From Nitrospina sp. (GTDB lineage: Bacteria; Nitrospinota; Nitrospinia; Nitrospinales; VA-1): a stretch of DNA of 6,860 nucleotides. Where the stretch lies: contig JABGTQ010000023.1 in the NCBI GenBank assembly GCA_018647025.1, positions 1-6,860 of the forward strand. Reading direction: 5' to 3'. The translations under genes were made by a program, and so were the position numbers. The notes below the pieces were generated by a model, which had not been told where the DNA came from, made no database searches, and worked only from the letters and a program-made list of their open reading frames with translations. This document shows positions 1 through 4,995 of this stretch, one piece after another (the first letter of the stretch is position 1; every line of letters begins with the position of its first letter).

Positions 1-645
1 AGCGGAAATTAGATGTCCTGCAATTTGAGGAAAAACTTCTTTTAAAGCGATTACATAAACTGCCATTACCGTGGTCGCTACAGTTGACATCATGCAGGTA
101 ATTAAAGTAAGAAGTTCAGATTGTGACATTCGATCAAGATACTTACGTATAGTAATGGAGGACTCAATACCAAAAAAAATACTAGCAGCGGCTGAAAATG
201 ACTCGGCTCCAGAAAGTGCCATTGTTTTGTAGAAAAATTTTGCAAAGCCATTGACACATGTTTGAATGATATTTAAGTAATACAATAAACTTATTATGGC
301 GGAAAAAAAAATTACTGAAGGTAAAACTTGTAACGCCAAAATAAAGCCTATCGATTGTGTTCCGTCTGATAAAAATTCACCTGGGCCAATGGCTAAAGGT
401 CCAAATAAAAAAATTGACCCTTTCTGTGATGCTTGCAATATTGATATGAGGACGTTGTTTAACCACTCCAAGGACTGTCGAGTCCAAGGTAACCAAAAAG
501 TCATTCCACCAATAGACCAAGCCAAAAAAATACTACCTAGAATGGTTTTTTTGTTTATTTGATCTTTATTCCCGGTTAACCAAGCGATAAAGCAAATTAT
601 AAAAAAACCAGTAAAAGCGATCACCCTATATAACATTTCATCCAT
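1..645 (-). CDS. Concentrative nucleoside transporter (CNT family), N-terminal part
   Basis: This is an inner-membrane permease of the CNT/NupC type, a family that imports nucleosides with Na+ or H+. The frame is open from an ATG at 643-645 to the left edge, so 215 residues are visible of the usual 400 or so. The protein is strongly hydrophobic, with membrane segments around residues 7-23, 36-52, 77-88, 104-124 and 181-201. Family signatures are LALQVLPSVIFFSAIIS (about 103-119) and SGAESFSAAASIFFGIESS (145-163), followed by TIRKYL, which matches the first hairpin (HP1) of CNTs. The GQTE substrate motif common in CNTs reads GIES here and appears one residue shorter. The ATG was chosen because a purine-rich GAGAA lies about 9 bases upstream and a TATAAT box sits at 676-681. 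It is transcribed away from the rest of the window. The family is secure from the motifs; the substrate is not determined. Confidence 0.85.
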   Translation of the reverse strand, partial: MDEMLYRVIAFTGFFIICFIAWLTGNKDQINKKTILGSIFLAWSIGGMTFWLPWTRQSLEWLNNVLISILQASQKGSIFLFGPLAIGPGEFLSDGTQSIGFILALQVLPSVIFFSAIISLLYYLNIIQTCVNGFAKFFYKTMALSGAESFSAAASIFFGIESSITIRKYLDRMSQSELLTLITCMMSTVATTVMAVYVIALKEVFPQIAGHLISA

Positions 646-675
646 AAAACTAGTTCTCAAATTTACAATAATGCG

Positions 676-681
676 ATTATA
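676..681 (-). promoter_or_regulatory. Candidate -10 box for the nucleoside transporter gene
   Basis: Read on the minus strand these six bases are TATAAT, a perfect sigma-70 -10 consensus, about 30 bases before the transporter ATG. This would give a short leader of about 25 bases. No good -35 element is visible at 16-18 bases; the best is a TTTAAT-like hexamer. In such AT-rich DNA a chance match is possible, so this is only a candidate. Confidence 0.35.
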
Positions 682-720
682 TCTATATAAAAAAATAATT
701 AAATTGAAATCAAGTGAATT

Positions 721-752
721 AGAGAAAATAAAAACGTTTATTATTATTCTCT
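721..752. repeat. Imperfect AT-rich inverted repeat in divergent intergenic region
   Basis: The outer arms AGAGAA (721-726) and TTCTCT (747-752) are exact inverted complements. Further pairing of ATAA with TTAT is possible inside, around a central AAACGTTT. A short T run follows on the plus strand. It lies between two divergent genes, where a terminator is not needed, so it may be an operator-like site or chance in AT-rich sequence. The rest of 646-846 shows no gene. Confidence 0.3.
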
Positions 753-816
753 TTTAATCAAGATTTCTATAAGATGAAGAAAGTGCTTCCTACATATTAC
801 TAGTTAGTAAAGTAAT

Positions 817-828
817 AATTCATGAATT
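817..828. promoter_or_regulatory. Perfect 12-bp palindrome AATTCATGAATT upstream of small acidic gene
   Basis: The twelve bases read the same on both strands and end 8 bases before the Shine-Dalgarno sequence of the gene starting at 847. The position, in the probable 5' leader or early transcribed region, suits a repressor or regulator half-site pair. No known operator consensus was recognised, and function is inferred from symmetry and position only. Confidence 0.3.
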
Positions 829-835
829 TTGTTAT

Positions 836-841
836 CAGGGA
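836..841 (+). promoter_or_regulatory. Ribosome binding site for the gene at 847
   Basis: CAGGGA, with an AGGGA core, lies 5 bases before the ATG at 847. It favours this ATG over the in-frame TTG at 829, which would place the ribosome binding site inside the coding region. Confidence 0.6.
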
Positions 842-846
842 TTTTT

Positions 847-1128
847 ATGCCAAGTATCGAAATCAAAAGTTTTTTCTATGATTTAATTCATTGTAAAAAT
901 AAAATTTTATCTAATTTTGAAAAGTGGGATGAGAAGTATGAAGATGACGAGCGTGGACCACTTGTTGCTGGAATAAAAGAATGTAAAGACTCAGAGCTTA
1001 TTAATCTTTTAATTAATGTCCAACGTTTAGCTAGTGGTTATGAGCAAATCAAAGAATTGATGGATGCAGCTGAACAAAAAGATGTAGATGATGCCATGAT
1101 TGACGATGAAGATGATGATGACGATTAA
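847..1128 (+). CDS. Small hypothetical protein with acidic tail
   Basis: This 93-residue protein has no recognised family. The ATG at 847 was chosen because AGGGA sits 5 bases upstream; an in-frame TTG at 829 is a weaker alternative. The first 75 residues look like a soluble, mainly helical domain (LIHCKNKILSNFEKWDEKY, then SELINLLINVQRLASGYEQI) with charged and hydrophobic residues alternating as in amphipathic helices. The tail, residues 79-93, is almost entirely Asp and Glu (ending DDEDDDDD) and is encoded by GAT/GAC/GAA triplets. There is no signal peptide or membrane segment, so it is probably cytoplasmic. It stands alone: the transporter upstream is divergent and the propeller gene downstream is convergent, with its stop 29 bases away. 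Acidic tails often bind basic proteins or mimic nucleic acid, but nothing here proves such a role. The good ribosome binding site and clean open frame make it a likely real gene. Confidence 0.7.
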   Translation: MPSIEIKSFFYDLIHCKNKILSNFEKWDEKYEDDERGPLVAGIKECKDSELINLLINVQRLASGYEQIKELMDAAEQKDVDDAMIDDEDDDDD

Positions 1129-1157
1129 TTTCTCAAGTTGTTATTATTTCTTCATTT

Positions 1158-2354
1158 TTAGTTAAGTCTAGATAAGTGTCCTGACTGTATATTTATCTTT
1201 AGTTTTGTCATTCCGTGGTGTCCTCCAATCCAAAGAAAGTTGTCATTGTCAAATTCGATACTGAATACATAATCAGAAACTAACCCATTAGTTTTTGAAT
1301 AGTTTAAAAATGTAATGCCATCAAATTTTGATAAACCCTTATTAGACCCAACCCATAGGTTCCCATCAGGAGCTTCATTAATTGCCAAAATATAGTTTCC
1401 TGGTAGTCCATCTTTAACGGTGTAGTTTCTGAATTCTTCTGTTTCCAAATTAAACACGCTAAGGCCTGCTCCCCATGTCCCAATCCATAATCGGTTAAGT
1501 TTATCTAGATGCATAGAGACTATATAGTTAGGGCGAAAAGATGTATTTTTAGTATTAGGTAGGCTCGCAATCTGATTGTTGTGGTGAGAGCCTTTGAATG
1601 AGTCAGTGACCAATTGATTGTCCTGCATGACTATTTGATGTGAGGCACCTAGACCATTTTTGTGGTTCCAGTTTTTCCATTGTTTTCCATTAAATAATGA
1701 TAGCCCTCCTTCTGTACCGAACCAAATATTGTTGTTCTCCCCAATTTCAATAGCATAAACCCAATTATCTATTAATCCACCGTTAGTGCTCTCAGTTGTA
1801 AAACTAGTCCAGGAATCACGAATTAGTGGGTCGCCTTGTACTCGATTGACCCCACTCCAGGTAGCAATCCACATTGTTTTTTGGATAAATTTTAAATCAT
1901 AAACAAATGAATCATTAAGACCTTGAGGCGTGTTTATGTTTATCCATTTCTTCTTAACTAAAAGACTAAGTCCACCCCCATATGTTCCAAACCATAGCTG
2001 GTTTTTCGGACCTACTGAAATACTAAAAATTCCATTGCTTAAAAGAGAGTTGCGATTATCATAGACAGTATAATTGTCAACCGAGGTTGTATCGTATTTT
2101 ATGATACCCATGGATGTTCCCATCCAAAGCGTATTTCCTTGAGATTTAAGTACCTTTACATTTCTAGCGTTTAGTGAGAAGTTGTCGGACTTTAATATGT
2201 GAGGGTAGTTCTTACCTTTTGAGTGTTTGACTAGCTTTTTGTCAAAAGTCCTTCCTATATCAGGTAGTAGAATGATAAAAAGGAAGATGCACCACAGGAT
2301 TAAAGTTAACTTATTGAGGGACTCTTTTTGAAAATATATGCATTGAAAAAACAT
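1158..2354 (-). CDS. Stand-alone two-component regulator propeller (Reg_prop) protein
   Basis: This 398-residue protein starts with a hydrophobic stretch (residues 17-34, LTLILWCIFLFIILLPDI) that acts as a signal peptide or membrane anchor without a clear Ala-X-Ala cleavage site. The rest should lie outside the cytoplasmic membrane. Seven copies of the beta-propeller motif LW(I/F/M)GT..GL follow at about residues 77, 120, 161, 210, 289, 333 and 374, mostly 41-49 apart. This is the Reg_prop repeat usually found as the periplasmic sensor of hybrid histidine kinases with 14 blades in two propellers. Here there is only one propeller's worth, with no kinase, receiver or DNA-binding domain. A 79-residue gap between the fourth and fifth copies probably hides a degenerate blade or an insertion. 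The ATG at 2354 is the only ATG/GTG/TTG before the hydrophobic segment (an in-frame TAA lies upstream), although no Shine-Dalgarno is visible. The 5' end overlaps the start of the divergent lipoprotein gene. It probably binds a ligand or protein partner. Confidence 0.85.
   Translation of the reverse strand: MFFQCIYFQKESLNKLTLILWCIFLFIILLPDIGRTFDKKLVKHSKGKNYPHILKSDNFSLNARNVKVLKSQGNTLWMGTSMGIIKYDTTSVDNYTVYDNRNSLLSNGIFSISVGPKNQLWFGTYGGGLSLLVKKKWININTPQGLNDSFVYDLKFIQKTMWIATWSGVNRVQGDPLIRDSWTSFTTESTNGGLIDNWVYAIEIGENNNIWFGTEGGLSLFNGKQWKNWNHKNGLGASHQIVMQDNQLVTDSFKGSHHNNQIASLPNTKNTSFRPNYIVSMHLDKLNRLWIGTWGAGLSVFNLETEEFRNYTVKDGLPGNYILAINEAPDGNLWVGSNKGLSKFDGITFLNYSKTNGLVSDYVFSIEFDNDNFLWIGGHHGMTKLKINIQSGHLSRLN
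2316..2320 (+). promoter_or_regulatory. Ribosome binding site deciding a TTG start
   Basis: GAGGG stands 7 bases before the TTG at 2328. No in-frame ATG occurs before the signal peptide of the downstream lipoprotein, and the next TTG (2343) has no purine-rich sequence ahead of it. This site is therefore the main argument for starting at 2328. It lies inside the divergent propeller gene. Confidence 0.55.
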
Positions 2355-3263
2355 AATAGTAGGAAGTTTTATTTTGGGAACTTACCTTTAGCTTTAGGAA
2401 CGAAGTTTGCTGCTGTGTTTTCTTTTATTGTCATATTAACTTTTTATGGTTGTAGCGGTTTCTTTGATCATGAAATAAAAAACGAAACTCTTCCTCCTGT
2501 AAAAATTTCTCTAATAGATGAGAAAGAGATGGTTCTTGTCCCATCAGGAGAATTTTTTATGGGAACAAATAAAATAGATGATGAAAAAACGCACCTTAAA
2601 ATAGGTGCAGTTAAACCACTTTTTGTAGATCAGCATCCATCTAGAAAAATATTTCTTGATTCTTATTATATAGATAAATATGAAGTAACCAACGAAGAAT
2701 ATAAACGTTTTCTTGATTCATCCGGTTATGACGAATTACCAGGACATTGGGAAAATGGTATATACGCAAAGGGAACAGATCGTTATCCAGTTACTCATGT
2801 CACATGGAGAGAGGCATTGACCTACGCCCTTTGGGCTCAAAAAACATTACCGTCAGAAGCACAGTGGGAGAAGGCTGCTCGAGGGGTTGACGGACTGTTG
2901 TATCCCTGGGGTAACGATTATGAAAAAGGAATATCTAATATGGACACTGATGGAGCAAGAGCTTTGGTTGAAGTGGGTAAATACCCTGGCGACGTTAGTC
3001 CATATAAAGTTTATGACCTGGGGGGAAATGTTATGGAATGGACTTTGGATTGGTATCAACCTTACCCAGGTAGTACTTACAAAAACTCAAGATATGGGAA
3101 AATATTGAAAGTGTTACGTGGAAATGCCTTTCAAAAGGCCGGACATTATTTTTTAGAGGCTTATCGTTACACTTTTTCTAGAACAGAAGCAGACCCCAAT
3201 GATTATTTTGAAAACGTTGGTTTTCGAACTTTAGAGTATCCAAAAAAAATAAAGATGCAGTAA
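2328..3263 (+). CDS. Putative lipoprotein with FGE/SUMF1-type domain lacking catalytic cysteines
   Basis: The 311-residue protein starts at TTG 2328, supported by GAGGG 7 bases upstream. A basic N-terminus and hydrophobic stretch (about residues 25-40) end in FYGC at 39-42, a somewhat degenerate lipobox, so it is probably lipidated at Cys42. From residue 68 it follows the formylglycine-generating-enzyme sulfatase fold: VLVPSGEFFMGT (69-80), DSYYIDKYEVTNEEYKRFL (111-129), PVTHVTWREAL (154-164), LPSEAQWEKAARG (174-186), YPWGND (192-197), YDLGGNVMEWTLDWY (229-243), KVLRGNAF (261-268) and NVGFR (296-300). In true FGEs the segment after RGG(S/N) carries two copper-binding catalytic cysteines. Here it reads QKAGHYFLEAYR and the mature domain has no cysteine other than the lipid-bearing one. 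It is therefore unlikely to oxidise sulfatase cysteines and may be a binding or structural relative of the fold. No sulfatase gene is nearby. It is divergent from the propeller gene. Confidence 0.85.
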   Translation: MKIYALKKHNSRKFYFGNLPLALGTKFAAVFSFIVILTFYGCSGFFDHEIKNETLPPVKISLIDEKEMVLVPSGEFFMGTNKIDDEKTHLKIGAVKPLFVDQHPSRKIFLDSYYIDKYEVTNEEYKRFLDSSGYDELPGHWENGIYAKGTDRYPVTHVTWREALTYALWAQKTLPSEAQWEKAARGVDGLLYPWGNDYEKGISNMDTDGARALVEVGKYPGDVSPYKVYDLGGNVMEWTLDWYQPYPGSTYKNSRYGKILKVLRGNAFQKAGHYFLEAYRYTFSRTEADPNDYFENVGFRTLEYPKKIKMQ

Positions 3264-3316
3264 CGCTCAAAAGGTAATATTGGAGTGATAAAAAATAGTA
3301 GAACGTTTTAAAATAA
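3264..3316. other. Short convergent intergenic region without clear terminator
   Basis: These 53 bases separate the convergent ends of the FGE-like lipoprotein gene and the pentapeptide-repeat gene. They are AT-rich, and I found no stable GC-rich hairpin followed by T residues on either strand. Transcription may end by another mechanism or overlap. Confidence 0.5.
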
Positions 3317-4168
3317 TTACTCAAGTATTGTATTCTCTAGATTAGCACCCTCAGTAATGGCCTTTGAGATATTGGCGTCTACTAGATAAGCATCAGCTAA
3401 ATTAGCATTAGTGAAATTAGTTCCATGTAAGTTGGCTTCAAGGAAAAATGAATTTTGAAGATTTAAGCCTTTCAAGTTAGCGTAGGTGAGGTCAGCTCCT
3501 TCTAAATTGGCTTCATCTATTTGAGTTTCAGAACAAAAAGCATCCTTTAAATTTACTCCAAGTAAGTTTGCATTACTTAATTTAACTCCTTTTAATGTAC
3601 AGGAACTTAAGTCTGAATATTTCAGGATTGCTCCAGATAAGTCTGTTTCATTTATTTTTGAAAAGCTTAGGTCTGACCCTCTAGCATTAACTCCTTTCAT
3701 CTTTGACTTATTTATTTCCACCTGCTTCATATAGGTATACATAAGCCTTGAAAATGAAAGGTCACATTCGTCGATGATAGTAGAATAAAAATTTGAATGA
3801 TTTAGATTAGAACCACTCATCTTACAATTTTTAAAATTGGCATTTGATAGTTCACATTGTTCTGCGGTGACATTTTTAAAATTACAGTTTACAAAAACCG
3901 CTTCTTCAAAGTTAATCCCAGCTAACTTTGCTCCTGTAAAATCTATATCTGTAAGTTTAGAATTTTTTAAGGAGCTACCTTGAAGTGAAGCCTGAGTAAA
4001 GTTGATTCCGGTGAGTGTAGAGTTTTCTAACTTTACTTTATCAAAAGTTGCATAAACAAAGCTCGCTCCCTCAATGCTAGCGCCATTAAGGTCATACTCA
4101 GTAAAGTCAGCTCCATCTTGCTTGGATTCTTTTGCTAAGAGAGCTATGACTTCGTCAACATTTGACAT
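3317..4168 (-). CDS. Pentapeptide-repeat protein (right-handed quadrilateral beta-helix)
   Basis: The 283-residue protein is almost all pentapeptide repeat of the A(D/N)LXX type. From residue 22 to 282 every fifth position, 53 in a row, is Leu, Phe, Ile or Met except for Ala102, Ala162, Cys212 and Thr272, with Ala, Ser, Cys or Val mostly two positions before it. There is no break in register, so the protein should fold as one straight four-sided helix of about 13 coils, preceded by a short N-terminal helix (residues 1-18). There is no signal peptide or membrane segment, so it is cytoplasmic. The family includes DNA mimics such as MfpA/Qnr and many scaffold proteins of unknown role; the sequence does not say which applies. 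The ATG lies 3 bases after the motA stop codon with no clear Shine-Dalgarno of its own, which suggests translation coupled to motA. It occupies the position where motB commonly follows motA. Confidence 0.9.
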   Translation of the reverse strand: MSNVDEVIALLAKESKQDGADFTEYDLNGASIEGASFVYATFDKVKLENSTLTGINFTQASLQGSSLKNSKLTDIDFTGAKLAGINFEEAVFVNCNFKNVTAEQCELSNANFKNCKMSGSNLNHSNFYSTIIDECDLSFSRLMYTYMKQVEINKSKMKGVNARGSDLSFSKINETDLSGAILKYSDLSSCTLKGVKLSNANLLGVNLKDAFCSETQIDEANLEGADLTYANLKGLNLQNSFFLEANLHGTNFTNANLADAYLVDANISKAITEGANLENTILE

Positions 4169-4171
4169 AGT

Positions 4172-4984
4172 TTAATCGTATTTTCTTTCATGGGGGGGAA
4201 GAAGTGCGTTCATGCTTTTTTGTATTTTTGATGGATTTGATCGTTCAAAAATACCCATGATTCCGACACGAATAGTTCCTATTAACGTAATTTCGTGTTC
4301 TGTGCGTAATGAAAGCTTTGCTGTTACAGGCGTTATTAGCAGATTGGCAAAAATTAGGCCATAAAATGTAGTTATTAATGCTGTGGCAAGTGCCGGCCCG
4401 AGGGTTGCTGGGTTATCAATATGCATTAACATTTGTATAAGGCCAATCAGGGTACCTGCCATACCAAATATCGGAGCCTGCACTCCCATAAATCTTAAAA
4501 TTTTTTGTCCGCCGTTATGTCTTTCTTTAAGAGAATTAATTTCATGGTCTAAGATCGCATATATTTCACGCCCGTTATAACCATCTACGATCATGGAAAT
4601 ACCATTTTTTAAAAAACGGTTTTCAACTTTTGATTCAGCACTTTCTAGAACCTTCATACCCCCTTTGCGGTATTTTTCCGCAAGATCCATGATGTCATCT
4701 ATATGTTCAATAGCTTCACCACCATCTGGGCGAAATGCTGACATAATAACCGGTATCATCTCAAGAATTTTATTGGACTGAAAGGCAATAAAAGTAGTAG
4801 AAACACATCCACCCATAACGATCAATGCGGCATTTAAGTTTGCAAAAACACCCGCATCTCCACCAAGAATAATAGCTAGAAGAATAAGTCCGGTTCCAGC
4901 AACTACCCCCAGAATAGTCCCTGAATCAAACCCTCCGGTTGCTACATCATCATCAAAGTCTAAATTTTTTGATTTTTTTGCCAT
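4172..4984 (-). CDS. motA: Flagellar motor stator protein MotA/PomA family
   Basis: MotA forms the pentameric ring of the stator ion channel and pushes the flagellar rotor using H+ or Na+ flow. This 270-residue protein has the four expected membrane segments (about 22-42, 48-68, 170-188 and 199-222). The cytoplasmic loop carries RKGGMKVLE (106-114), matching the PomA RKGG...LE region whose charged residues contact rotor protein FliG: Arg106, Lys107 and Glu114 are kept. The channel motif QAPIFGMAGTLIGL (169-182) keeps the conserved proline (171), and NPATLGPALATALITTFYG (191-209) is typical of the family. It resembles sodium-type PomA more than E. coli MotA, but ion choice cannot be fixed without MotB. 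A 20-residue acidic N-terminal extension (DFDDD at 9-13) precedes the first membrane segment. It starts 11 bases after the cyclase stop and is followed at 3 bases by the pentapeptide-repeat gene; no motB is adjacent. A weak ribosome binding site suggests coupling to the gene ahead. Confidence 0.9.
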   Translation of the reverse strand: MAKKSKNLDFDDDVATGGFDSGTILGVVAGTGLILLAIILGGDAGVFANLNAALIVMGGCVSTTFIAFQSNKILEMIPVIMSAFRPDGGEAIEHIDDIMDLAEKYRKGGMKVLESAESKVENRFLKNGISMIVDGYNGREIYAILDHEINSLKERHNGGQKILRFMGVQAPIFGMAGTLIGLIQMLMHIDNPATLGPALATALITTFYGLIFANLLITPVTAKLSLRTEHEITLIGTIRVGIMGIFERSNPSKIQKSMNALLPPHERKYD

Positions 4985-4995
4985 AAATTAATCTA

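Noticed and set aside
296..562. Plus-strand open frame of 88 codons
   Set aside because: It is antisense to the nucleoside transporter, whose frame shows clear family motifs; the plus-strand product has no domain and lacks a ribosome binding site.
774..803. Nine-codon frame MKKVLPTYY that could be a leader peptide
   Set aside because: There is no Shine-Dalgarno ahead of it and no attenuator-like hairpin or run of regulatory codons after it.
822..881. Nineteen-codon frame starting in the palindrome and overlapping the start of the small acidic gene
   Set aside because: It lacks a suitable ribosome binding site and is out of frame with the better supported gene at 847; likely chance.
1129..1157. 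Possible bidirectional terminator between the convergent small acidic gene and the propeller gene
   Set aside because: The 28-29 bases are AT-rich, but no inverted repeat able to form a stable stem was found.
2227..2273. TTGACT / TTGTCA and TATATC / TAGAAT as a promoter for the lipoprotein gene
   Set aside because: The hexamers are close to consensus, but spacers of about 23 bases are too long and the better-spaced combinations match poorly.
2887..3108. Open frames on both strands inside the FGE-like gene
   Set aside because: They are shadows of a frame with well-conserved domain motifs and have no family features of their own.
4383..4781. Plus-strand open frames opposite motA
   Set aside because: They are antisense to a clearly conserved MotA coding sequence, and their products show no recognisable features.
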